A stretch of DNA of 64,000 nt, from positions 1 through 64,000 of the forward strand of contig NZ_BOOW01000032.1 of NCBI RefSeq assembly GCF_016863435.1. Direction: 5' to 3'. The position numbers and the translations under genes were made by a program. Positions 44,692 to 53,278 of the stretch are shown piece after piece. This stretch comes from Sinosporangium siamense. Its GTDB lineage: Bacteria > Actinomycetota > Actinomycetes > Streptosporangiales > Streptosporangiaceae. The notes beneath the pieces are model-generated. The model worked only from the letters and a program-made list of their open reading frames with translations. It was not told the DNA's origin and made no database searches. Within the stretch, counting starts at the first letter, position 1. Each line of letters opens with the position of its first letter.

Positions 44692-45666
44692 GTGGTCACC
44701 ACGCCTGAGCCGAGTGGCGCCGTGCCTTCGCCGGCGGACGGGGCGCCTTCCCCCGCGAACGCGGCCGGGACATCGCCCGAGCCGCGGACCGTCGCCGCCC
44801 AATTGCGCGACATCCTTCCCAAACTTCCCAAGGCCGAGCAGCGCGTCGCCCGCGCCCTCCTCGCCGGATATCCCACCGCCGGCCTCGAACCCCTCGCCAC
44901 CGTCGCCGGCCTCGCCCAGACCAGCCCCGCCACCGTGCTCCGCCTCGCCTACCGCCTCGGCTTCGAGGGCTACCCGGAGCTCCAGCAGACCCTCAAACGC
45001 GAGACCCAGCAGCGCTACTCTTCCCCGATAGCGCAATACGGCGAAGCCCCGGCCTTGGACGGCGGCGTCATCGCCCGCTCCCGCGCCGTCCTCCTCAACG
45101 CCACCGCCCAGACCTTCGACCAACTCCCCGAAGGGGAGCTCCTCAAGGCCGCCGCGCTCATCGCCGACCCCACCCGCCGCATCTCGGCCGCCGGGGGCCG
45201 CTTCAGCGGCATGCTCGCCCAATATCTCGTCGCCCACCTGCACCAACTGCGCCCCGGCACAGCCCACATCCCCGGCTCCAGCGCCGACCACGCCGCCTAT
45301 CTGCTCGACGCGGGCCGCCGCGACGTGCTCGTCGTCTTCGACTACCGCCGCTACCAGCGGGAAACCATCACCTTCGCCCGCGAGGCGAGCGCACGCAACG
45401 CCAAGATCATCCTTTTCACCGACCCCTGGCTCTCCCCGGCCGCCGCCGTCGCGGACGTCGTGCTGCCCGCCCAGGTGACCTCACCCTCACCCTTCGACTC
45501 CCTCACCCCGGCCTTGGCGGTGATCGAGGCCCTGATCGCGGCCGTGGTCGAGGAGCTCGGCGAGGCGGGCCGGGAGCGGGTCGCCGAATACGACCAGCTG
45601 GCAGACGACGTGCTCCGTGAGGACGGCGACCTGTTCCCTTCGGCGGTGGGCAAGCAGGTCAAGTGA
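44692..45666 (+). CDS. RpiR/MurR-family transcriptional regulator
   Basis: Regulator of 324 residues with an N-terminal HTH_6 domain (about 35-110: KLPKAEQRVARALLAGYP, LAQTSPATVLRLAYRLGFEGYPELQ) and a C-terminal SIS domain (about 140-275: ISAAGGRFSGMLAQYL, DVLVVFDYRRYQRET, IILFTDPWLSP). SIS domains usually bind phosphosugars, but RpiR proteins also regulate amine and amide catabolism. AAGGAGG lies a few bases before the GTG start. It probably controls the two adjacent divergent operons. Confidence 0.92.
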   Translation: MVTTPEPSGAVPSPADGAPSPANAAGTSPEPRTVAAQLRDILPKLPKAEQRVARALLAGYPTAGLEPLATVAGLAQTSPATVLRLAYRLGFEGYPELQQTLKRETQQRYSSPIAQYGEAPALDGGVIARSRAVLLNATAQTFDQLPEGELLKAAALIADPTRRISAAGGRFSGMLAQYLVAHLHQLRPGTAHIPGSSADHAAYLLDAGRRDVLVVFDYRRYQRETITFAREASARNAKIILFTDPWLSPAAAVADVVLPAQVTSPSPFDSLTPALAVIEALIAAVVEELGEAGRERVAEYDQLADDVLREDGDLFPSAVGKQVK

Positions 45667-45996
45667 ATCCCGGCCGGCAATGTTAACGCGGTGAGACCGT
45701 TCCATCACCGGCCGGCGCGGAGGCGGCCTGAATCCCGGATCGGGGGTGGAACGCCGCCGCGGGGATGTGGCATCGCCGCGTCCTGCCGGGCCAGTGGATT
45801 CGTTGATTAATCGAGGCGACCGGCTTCGCCCGGCGCCGGGAATCGATATTCGGAATTTATTGTCGAAGGCCTTTTTAAACGGTCCACGACTTGAAACGGT
45901 GATACGTTTAATCCACGATTCTGCGCATGACTTGTGAAGATCATTGTGCAGTGTCGTCGAGGGCGGTCCGATCCCGCTCGCGCTGAAGGAGTTCGT
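45667..45996. other. 330-bp leader before the subtilase cluster
   Basis: No gene is evident. The second half (about 45785-45950) drops sharply in GC with TTATTGTCG- and TTTTTAAAC-like stretches, a likely promoter for the subtilase cluster. CCGGCCGGC-type inverted repeats near 45671 and 45710 may end the RpiR transcript. Confidence 0.55.
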
Positions 45997-48900
45997 GTGC
46001 CGCACACCCCCCGGCGGTGGCGAACGATCCTGACGGGATCCGCTGTCGCTTTTACAATTCTGCTTCCCCCGGGGACGGCGAACGCCGTGCCGCCGCCCGG
46101 CCCGCAAAAGATCGACCAGGCTCTCCTGGCCGACTTGAGCAAAGGTGGTAAGACCCGCTTCCTGGTGCGCATGAAAGGCGGCGCGGACCTTGGCGCCGCG
46201 CGAAACACCGCCACCAAGGCCGGCAAAGGCGCGCGGGTTTATCAGGCCAAGACCGCGGCTGCCGCCTCGTCTCAGGCGAAGCTGCGCAGCCTTCTCAGCG
46301 GGCGCAAGGCGGACTTCACGCCCCTGTGGATCGTCAATGCGGTGCGGGTGGCGGGCGACGCCGGCCTGGCCGGCGAGATCGCCAAGCTTCCCGAGGTCGA
46401 GCGGATCGAGCCCGATTCGGTGCTGGAGAAGCCCCGGGGGAGGACCGCCGGACGGCCCGCCACGACACAGGCACAGGTCAACGGGGTCGAGTGGAACATC
46501 GACCGCATAGGCGCCCCCCAGGTGTGGAGCGAGTTCGGCACGCGGGGGGAGGGCGTCGTCGTCGGGAGCATCAGCTCCCTCGTGCAGTTCGACCATCCGG
46601 CGGTCGCGGCGCAATATCGCGGCAAGAAGGCCGACGGAAGTGTGGACCACAACTACAACAGGGTCGACTTCGGGGAATGCGGCAACACGAACTCCCCGGT
46701 GCCGTCCCGGTGCACCAACGTCACGTCCCTGGGCACCCCGCATATGGGGGTGATGGTCGGCGGCACGGCCACCGATCAGATCGGTGTCGCCCCCGGCGCG
46801 AAATGGATCAACGCCGCGGGGTGCGAGGGCACATACTGCTACACGAGCACCCTGCTGGAGGCGGGGCAGTGGATGCTCGCCCCCACCGACCTGCAGGGCC
46901 GCAACCCCCGCCCCGATCTGGCCCCCGACATCGTCAGCAACTCCTGGGGGCTGCCCGCGGGCCATCGACCCGGCGGCGGGCCCGGCTACAACCGGTTCTA
47001 CAAGGAGATCGTCGACGCGTGGGTGGCGGCGGGCATCTTCCCCGCACTCGACATCGGCCTCAACTCGCGTGACTACGAGTGCGGCTCCAGTTACTCCCCC
47101 GGGCAATACACGGGCGGCTACGCCGCGGGAGCGTTCGGCCCCGACAATGTGGTTCCTCCCGCGGTCGGCCGCGGTCCCGGGGAGGACGGCGCGGCCAAGC
47201 CCGACATCGCGGCACCCGGGGTCGGCGTACGGTCGGCCCAACTCGGCGGTGGTTATCGCACATGGGCGGACACCTCCCTGGCCGCCGCACACGTGGCGGG
47301 CACCGTGGCGCTGATGTGGTCGGCCGCTCCCAGCCTCTACCGGGACATCCCCGCCACCCGCGCCCTGCTCGACCGCACCGCGATCGACGCCGAGGACACC
47401 AGCTGCGGCGGCACGGCGGCCAAGAACAACGTCTACGGCGAAGGCCGCCTCTCCGCCTACGCCGCCGTGCGCGACGCCCCACGCAGCGCCGTCGGCGCCC
47501 TCGGCGGCACGGTCGCCTCGGGCGGCGCGAAGGTCGCCGAAGCCCTGGTCACAGTGGGGAACCGTACGACTGTCACCGCGGCGGACGGCACCTATCGGTT
47601 CCCCCGGCTCGCGGTGGGCACACATCGGGTCATCGTGAAGAAGGCCGGATACGCGGAGGCGGGCGCGGGCGTCACCGTCACCGCGGGCGCGACGGTCACG
47701 CACGATGTGGAACTGCCGCCCGCGGCGGCCCGCACCGTCTCGGGAGTGGTCGGCCTGGAAGGCGTGCCCCAGGCGGGTGCGACGGTGCACCTGGCGGACA
47801 CCCCGGTGAGCGCCGTCACCGACGCGGCCGGGGCATATCGGCTCTCCGTGGCCGACGGCGAGCACCGGCTGAAGGTCACCGTGCCCGGCGCGACATGTGC
47901 CGGCTCGGCGACGGTGCCGATCACGGTGGCCGGGGACCTGACGAAGGACATCGCCCTGCCACGCCGTACCGACGACTTCGGCTATGTCTGTGTGAGCGGC
48001 ACGGAGCCGTATGTCGCCGGCACCGAGCGGCAGGCGGGTGCACCTAACGCGGCGCCGGTGGTGACGTTGCCGTTCGAATTCCCCTTCTACACAGGCTCCT
48101 ACCGTAAGGCGACGCTTTCCTCCTCCGGTTTCTTGATCTTCGGGGAGCAGCCGGCGTTCTATTCGGTGGGAGGAAACGATCGTATTCCCACCAAACTCAT
48201 TAGCTATCCCGCGATCTATCCCTTCTGGGATGACCTCGTGGTGGACGGTCAAGGCGGGATTTATACCGCCAGGGTGGGAACTGCCCCTGAGCGTAGTTAC
48301 ATCGTGGAGTGGCGCAATGTCGCCATCAGGGCCGATCTCACGAAACGTATCTCGTTTTCGCTGATCCTCGGAGAGAACGGCTCGATCGGTTTCCGCTACC
48401 GGGGCACCGCGGGCGGTCTCGCCGGTGGAGGCAGTGCGACGGTCGGCATGGAGGGGATGAGCACCATCCACTCCAACGGCTTCAAGGCCGGAGACAACAA
48501 GTCGTTCCTTTACTCCTACAACAAGCCGGTGCTCGCCGACGGCCGGAGCCTGACGTTCACCTCGGCAGGGCACGGGCTGATCGGCGGCACCGTCTCCAAC
48601 GCCAACGACGGCCGCCCGCTGGCCGGGGCCACCGTCAAGATCGGTGACACCGTCACGGTCACCACCTCGGAGGACGGCGCCTACGCCGCCTACGCACCAC
48701 CCGGCGAACAGCAGGTCACCGTATCCATGGAGCAATACGGCACGGTGACCCGGCGGGCCACCGTCGCCGTCGGCGAGCGCACGCCCCTGCACGTCCCCCT
48801 GGTGACCGGCAGGGTGAGCGCCGACAGGAGTTCGGTGGAGGTCGTCGTCCCCGGTGGGCAGACCCGCGCCGGCACGTTCACCCTCAGCAACCTGGGCACG

Positions 48901-49608
48901 GCGGCGAGCGCCTTCACCGTGGAGCACGACCGGACTCTGGGGTGGCTGAGCGTCTCCCCGGCGAGCGGCGAACTCGCCCCGGGCGCGTCCGCCACGATCA
49001 CGGTCACGGGCAGCGCCGCGGGCCTGCAACCTGGCTCCTTCCGTACAGGCGAACTGGTGGTGACCTCCGCCAGCGCACGGAACCCGAAGATCCGCATCCC
49101 GGTGACCGCCGTCGTGCCGGGGCAGCGGATCGCCGTCGACGCGGGCGGCACCCGTGAGGTCACGGACGCGCTGGGGGACAGGTGGAGCGCCGACCGCGCC
49201 TACACCCCGGGCGGCTACGGATATATGGGAGCCCAGAGCGGCACACACACCGCCACCGGCACGATCCGCGGCACAGGCGAGCAGGAGCTGTTCAAAACCG
49301 CACGCGAATCGCTGCTGGAGTATCGCTTCGACAACCTGCCCAACGGCATCTACACGGTCGAGCTCGGCTTCGCCGAGACACGCGACAGGCGTCCGGGCGA
49401 GCGGATCTTCAGCGTCACCGCCGAAGGAGAACTCGCCGTCCCCATCCTCGACCTGGCCCAGGACGTCGGTGCCGGCACCGCCACCACCAGGACTTACACC
49501 GTGAAGGTCGCCGACGGCCAGCTCAACGTGCGTTTCGCCGCGCAACGCGGCGGCCCCGTCGTCAACGCCGTTCGTGTCACCGAGCGGCCCGACAAGACCA
49601 CCCCTTAG
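45997..49608 (+). CDS. subtilase-family pseudoprotease with malectin-like C-terminus (copy 1)
   Basis: Secreted protein of 1203 residues, first of three tandem homologues. Order: signal peptide 1-30, I9-like propeptide ~53-142, S8 fold ~165-480, two carboxypeptidase-regulatory-like beta-sandwiches ~495-660, a NIDO-like domain ~690-860, a third regulatory-like domain ~870-945, a BACON/Ig-like domain ~950-1040 and a malectin-like domain ~1047-1203. In the S8 part the catalytic Asp is Ser193 (SISSLV), the His is Leu245 (TSLGTPHMG), the oxyanion Asn is Leu355 (DIGLNS); only Ser427 (ADTSLAA) remains. It should have no subtilisin-type activity, yet the frame is intact. GTG 45997 follows AAGGAG. Confidence 0.93.
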   Translation: MPHTPRRWRTILTGSAVAFTILLPPGTANAVPPPGPQKIDQALLADLSKGGKTRFLVRMKGGADLGAARNTATKAGKGARVYQAKTAAAASSQAKLRSLLSGRKADFTPLWIVNAVRVAGDAGLAGEIAKLPEVERIEPDSVLEKPRGRTAGRPATTQAQVNGVEWNIDRIGAPQVWSEFGTRGEGVVVGSISSLVQFDHPAVAAQYRGKKADGSVDHNYNRVDFGECGNTNSPVPSRCTNVTSLGTPHMGVMVGGTATDQIGVAPGAKWINAAGCEGTYCYTSTLLEAGQWMLAPTDLQGRNPRPDLAPDIVSNSWGLPAGHRPGGGPGYNRFYKEIVDAWVAAGIFPALDIGLNSRDYECGSSYSPGQYTGGYAAGAFGPDNVVPPAVGRGPGEDGAAKPDIAAPGVGVRSAQLGGGYRTWADTSLAAAHVAGTVALMWSAAPSLYRDIPATRALLDRTAIDAEDTSCGGTAAKNNVYGEGRLSAYAAVRDAPRSAVGALGGTVASGGAKVAEALVTVGNRTTVTAADGTYRFPRLAVGTHRVIVKKAGYAEAGAGVTVTAGATVTHDVELPPAAARTVSGVVGLEGVPQAGATVHLADTPVSAVTDAAGAYRLSVADGEHRLKVTVPGATCAGSATVPITVAGDLTKDIALPRRTDDFGYVCVSGTEPYVAGTERQAGAPNAAPVVTLPFEFPFYTGSYRKATLSSSGFLIFGEQPAFYSVGGNDRIPTKLISYPAIYPFWDDLVVDGQGGIYTARVGTAPERSYIVEWRNVAIRADLTKRISFSLILGENGSIGFRYRGTAGGLAGGGSATVGMEGMSTIHSNGFKAGDNKSFLYSYNKPVLADGRSLTFTSAGHGLIGGTVSNANDGRPLAGATVKIGDTVTVTTSEDGAYAAYAPPGEQQVTVSMEQYGTVTRRATVAVGERTPLHVPLVTGRVSADRSSVEVVVPGGQTRAGTFTLSNLGTAASAFTVEHDRTLGWLSVSPASGELAPGASATITVTGSAAGLQPGSFRTGELVVTSASARNPKIRIPVTAVVPGQRIAVDAGGTREVTDALGDRWSADRAYTPGGYGYMGAQSGTHTATGTIRGTGEQELFKTARESLLEYRFDNLPNGIYTVELGFAETRDRRPGERIFSVTAEGELAVPILDLAQDVGAGTATTRTYTVKVADGQLNVRFAAQRGGPVVNAVRVTERPDKTTP

Positions 49609-49617
49609 ACGAGCCCG

Positions 49618-49646
49618 CGGCCTCGCCCATGCTGTGAGCGAGGCCG
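49618..49646 (+). terminator. 9-bp stem between subtilase copies 1 and 2
   Basis: CGGCCTCGC at 49618-49626 pairs perfectly with GCGAGGCCG at 49638-49646 over an 11-base loop, directly after the copy 1 stop. A T run (49669-49673) follows at some distance, just ahead of the AAAGGAG of copy 2. It may act as partial terminator or processing site. Confidence 0.6.
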
Positions 49647-49685
49647 TGGCGGGACACCCTCCCCCTTTTTAAAGGAGACCACGAC

Positions 49686-52600
49686 GTGCCACGCTTTCCC
49701 AGGCGTTGGCGAACGGCCGTGATCGGCACCGCCGCTGTCTTAGCGCTGTCGCTTCAGTACGGTGTCGCCCAGGCCGCACCCCAACCGGGCAAGATCGACA
49801 GCGCCCTGTCGGCGGCTCTCGGCCAAGGGCCTGCGACGTTCCTCGTCCATCTGAAAGGCGGCGCCGATCTCAGCACGGCGGCCAAAGCCGCCACCAAGGA
49901 CGACAAGGCCACACAGGTCTTCAAGGCGAAGACCACCCACGCCACACGTTCCCAGGCGGGTCTTCGCGACCTGCTCCGCAGTACGAAAGCGACGTTCACC
50001 CCGTTCTGGATCGTCAACGCGGTCAAGGTGACGGGCGACGCCGGCCTGGCCGCCTCGATCGCCAAGCTGCCGGAGGTCGAGCGGATCGAGCCCGACCGGG
50101 TCATCCCCCTGTGGCAACCGCTGAAAGGCAGGCAGCAGCCGAAGGTCGCCGGGGTCGAATGGAACCTCGACCGCATCGGCGCCCCGCGCGTCTGGAGTGA
50201 GTACGGCACACGCGGCGAAGGCGTGGTCGTCGCGAACATCGACAGCGGCGTGGAGTTCGACCACCCCGCGCTGGCCGCGCAATACCGGGGGAGGAAGACC
50301 GGCGGCGCCGTCGACCACACCTACAACTGGTTCGACGCGACCGCCGAATGCGCGGGCGGGACACCATGTGACGCCAACGGCCACGGCACCCACACGATGG
50401 GCACGATGGTCGGCGCGTCGGGTGCCGACACCGTCGGCGTCGCTCCCGGCGCCAAGTGGATGGCGGCCAAAGCATGCGGTCTGAGGAGCTGTGAGATGAC
50501 CGCCCTGCTCGCCGCGGGGCAGTGGCTGATCGCGCCCACGGACCGGGACGGGCTCAATCCGCGCCCCGATCTGGCACCCGACATCGTGAACAACTCGTGG
50601 TCGGGCCCCACCGGTGACCCCTGGTATAGGTCCGTGGTCGACGCCTGGGTCGCCGCCGGGATCTTCCCCGCGTTCGCCAACGGCAACTCGGGCCCGGGGT
50701 GCTACAGCACCGGCTCTCCGGGACACGAGGCCGGCGCCTACAGCACGGGTGCATTTGACCTCAACAACCAGATCGCGGGCTTCTCCAGCCGGGGTCCCGG
50801 GGCCGACGGTCAGGTCAAGCCCGACATCGCCGCGCCAGGGGTGGATGTGCGTTCGTCCACACCTGGAGGTGGTTATGGACTCATGTCCGGCACCTCCATG
50901 GCCTCGCCCCACGTAGCCGGCACCGTGGCGCTGATGTGGTCGGCCTCTCCGGGGCTGAAAGGTGATGTCGGCACCACCAAGGGGCTGCTGGACCGGACCG
51001 CCGTGGACGTCGGCGACACCACATGCGGTGGCACCGCGACCAAGAACGGGGTCTGGGGAGAGGGCCGCCTCGACGCCTACGCCGCGGTGCGCGGCGCGCC
51101 CGGCGGAGAGGTCGGCGGCATCTCGGGCACGATCACCTCGGGTGGTGCACCGCTTGAGCTGGTGACCGTCACATTCGCCGGTCCCCTGGACCGGACCGTC
51201 GTCACCGGCAAGGACGGCACCTACACCCTGCCGCGCCTGCTCGCCGGCGACTATCGGGTCGGTGTGCGCCGAGCCGGATATAGCCAGGCCACCGCGACCG
51301 TCACCGTCACGGCCGGCCGTACCTCCGTGCACGACGTGGCGCTCACCGCCCAGCCTGTGCACACGGTGTCGGGGGTGGTCGCCACCGACATGGGACCCGA
51401 GGCGGGGGTCACGGTCAACGTGGCCGGCACCACGACAAGTGCCGTCACCGACGCCGCGGGGCGCTACAGCCTCTCGGTGGAGGGAGGCGAGCACAAACTT
51501 CGCGTCACTCCGCGCGTCGCCCGCTGTGCGGCGTCCATCACGGTGCCCATCTCGGTGCCGGTCACGGTGAACGGGGAGGTGAGCAAGGACATCACCGTGC
51601 CTCGCCGTACCGACTCCTTTGGATATGGGTGTGCCGTCGGCACCGACAGGTCCTTCCCTTCGGGGACTAACCGGCTTCCGGTCACTGTGCATGGGCAGCC
51701 CTCGGCGCCGTTCTCGCTGCCCTTCCGGTTCCCCTTCTACGACCAGGCCTACAGCGGGGGTCAGATCGGCTTCAACGGCTGGATGAGCTTCGCCGGCAAC
51801 GGAGGATGGCGTGATTCCGCGCTTCCTTCACCCGGCGCGCCCAATGCTGCGATCTATCCACTGTGGGATGAGTTCCAAATGGACGAACGATCCGGGGTGT
51901 ACACCGCGCTCCAGGGGAGCGCGCCCAGCCGGACGTTCATCGTGGAATGGCGCGACCTCTACTTCCACGCGGATCCGAGCAAGCGCGTGTCGTTCTCGGC
52001 GCTGCTCGGGGAGAACGGCTCGATCCGCTTCCACTATCGCGGCATCACCACCGGCGTCTCCACCGGAATCACCGGGACCGTGGGCATCGAGAACGCCGAC
52101 GGCACCGGCGCCTTCCAGTTCTCCCACAACCAGGTGGCGCTCGCCGACGGCCAGACCCTGACCATCACCCCTGGCCGGCACGGGCTGCTCACCGGCACCG
52201 TCACCGACGCGGGCGACGGCAAACCCGTGGCGGGAGCCACCGTGAAGGCCGGCGACGCCATACTCACGACCGGGGAGGACGGGACCTACCTCGGCTACGC
52301 CCCCGTGGGCGACCAGCGAGTCGAGATCTCACGTGAGCACTACGGCACGACCACGCAGAACGCCACGGTGAGCCTCGGAGCCTGGACCCGCCTCGACGCG
52401 TCCCTGGTCACCGGCAGTGTGAGCGCCTCTGTGCGCGAGATCGACCTGACGCCGCCGACCGGCACCGCGGCGAGCCGCACCGTCACCCTCACCAACGTCG
52501 GCACGTCCGCTGCCGCCTTCACGGTCACCACCGCACCGGCCCGGGGCTGGCTCACCGCGACACCAGCGAACGGGCAGGTCGCCCCCGGCGCGTCGGTGGA

Positions 52601-53213
52601 CGTGACGGTCGGCGTCAGCAGCGCCGGAGTGCAGCCCGGCACCTATCGCACCGGGAAAGTGGTGGTGCGATCGGCCAGCGGCCGGGCTCCGCAGGTGGAG
52701 ATTCCGGTGACCATGGCGGTGCCCAAGTGGCAGACGGCGGTCGACGCGGGTGGCACACGCGAGATCGCCGACTCCTACGGTGACCGCTGGGTGGCCGACC
52801 GCGCCTATAGCCCGGGTGGTTACGGCTACATGGGAACACGAACCAAGGCCCTCACCACCACCAGGACGATTCGCGGCACCCGGGACGAGGCGCTGTTCAA
52901 GACCGCCCGCGAGGCGATGACCGAATATCGCTTCGACAACGTGCCTGTGGGCGTCTACACGGTCGAACTCGGCTTCGCCGAGACACGTACGGCACCGCCG
53001 GGCCGCCACGTCTTCGACGTCCTGGCCGAGGGACGGCTGGCCATGCCCATGCTCGACATCGCGCAGGAGGCCGGCGCCGACACCGCGACGGTGCGGCGCT
53101 ACACCGTGAAGGTCGCCGACGGTCAGCTCAACCTGCGCTTCACCGCCCGCACCGGCACACCCATCGTGAACACCATCCGGATCACCGAGCGGCCCGACAA
53201 GACCGCCCCGTAG
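49686..53213 (+). CDS. secreted subtilisin-like protease with malectin-like C-terminus (copy 2)
   Basis: Secreted S8 protease of 1175 residues with the same layout as copy 1. The signal peptide ends GVAQA; the I9-like propeptide (~51-139) ends VERIEPDRV. The complete active site is visible: Asp186 in NIDSGV, His233 in NGHGTHTMG, Asn334 in NGNSGPG and Ser404 in SGTSMASPHVAG. Downstream are regulatory-like beta-sandwiches, a NIDO-like region (IYPLWDEFQMD, FIVEWRDLYFH), a BACON-like domain (WLTATPANGQVAPG) and the malectin-like end (VDAGGTREIADSYGDRW). Malectin-like domains bind glucans or other sugars, so it may be held on walls or polysaccharide. GTG start behind AAAGGAG. Confidence 0.95.
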   Translation: MPRFPRRWRTAVIGTAAVLALSLQYGVAQAAPQPGKIDSALSAALGQGPATFLVHLKGGADLSTAAKAATKDDKATQVFKAKTTHATRSQAGLRDLLRSTKATFTPFWIVNAVKVTGDAGLAASIAKLPEVERIEPDRVIPLWQPLKGRQQPKVAGVEWNLDRIGAPRVWSEYGTRGEGVVVANIDSGVEFDHPALAAQYRGRKTGGAVDHTYNWFDATAECAGGTPCDANGHGTHTMGTMVGASGADTVGVAPGAKWMAAKACGLRSCEMTALLAAGQWLIAPTDRDGLNPRPDLAPDIVNNSWSGPTGDPWYRSVVDAWVAAGIFPAFANGNSGPGCYSTGSPGHEAGAYSTGAFDLNNQIAGFSSRGPGADGQVKPDIAAPGVDVRSSTPGGGYGLMSGTSMASPHVAGTVALMWSASPGLKGDVGTTKGLLDRTAVDVGDTTCGGTATKNGVWGEGRLDAYAAVRGAPGGEVGGISGTITSGGAPLELVTVTFAGPLDRTVVTGKDGTYTLPRLLAGDYRVGVRRAGYSQATATVTVTAGRTSVHDVALTAQPVHTVSGVVATDMGPEAGVTVNVAGTTTSAVTDAAGRYSLSVEGGEHKLRVTPRVARCAASITVPISVPVTVNGEVSKDITVPRRTDSFGYGCAVGTDRSFPSGTNRLPVTVHGQPSAPFSLPFRFPFYDQAYSGGQIGFNGWMSFAGNGGWRDSALPSPGAPNAAIYPLWDEFQMDERSGVYTALQGSAPSRTFIVEWRDLYFHADPSKRVSFSALLGENGSIRFHYRGITTGVSTGITGTVGIENADGTGAFQFSHNQVALADGQTLTITPGRHGLLTGTVTDAGDGKPVAGATVKAGDAILTTGEDGTYLGYAPVGDQRVEISREHYGTTTQNATVSLGAWTRLDASLVTGSVSASVREIDLTPPTGTAASRTVTLTNVGTSAAAFTVTTAPARGWLTATPANGQVAPGASVDVTVGVSSAGVQPGTYRTGKVVVRSASGRAPQVEIPVTMAVPKWQTAVDAGGTREIADSYGDRWVADRAYSPGGYGYMGTRTKALTTTRTIRGTRDEALFKTAREAMTEYRFDNVPVGVYTVELGFAETRTAPPGRHVFDVLAEGRLAMPMLDIAQEAGADTATVRRYTVKVADGQLNLRFTARTGTPIVNTIRITERPDKTAP

Positions 53214-53216
53214 ACC

Positions 53217-53247
53217 GGTGGGTCCGGGGGCTTGCCCCGGACCCACC
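53217..53247 (+). terminator. perfect 13-bp stem between subtilase copies 2 and 3
   Basis: GGTGGGTCCGGGG (53217-53229) pairs perfectly with CCCCGGACCCACC (53235-53247) around a five-base loop, four bases after the copy 2 stop. There is no U run. It should terminate or strongly attenuate transcription into copy 3, or protect the upstream message. Confidence 0.75.
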
Positions 53248-53278
53248 TGCGGTCCGTCGCGCGCCAAGGAGATTGTCC

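Noticed and set aside
45487-49545. 1352-codon open frame on the minus strand opposite subtilase copy 1
   Set aside because: It mirrors the codon periodicity of the plus-strand gene, has no domain resemblance or ribosome site, and similar antisense frames exist over copies 2 and 3.
45997-49608. Annotating copy 1 as an active subtilisin
   Set aside because: The aligned Asp, His and oxyanion Asn positions are Ser, Leu and Leu, so catalysis by the standard mechanism is not expected.
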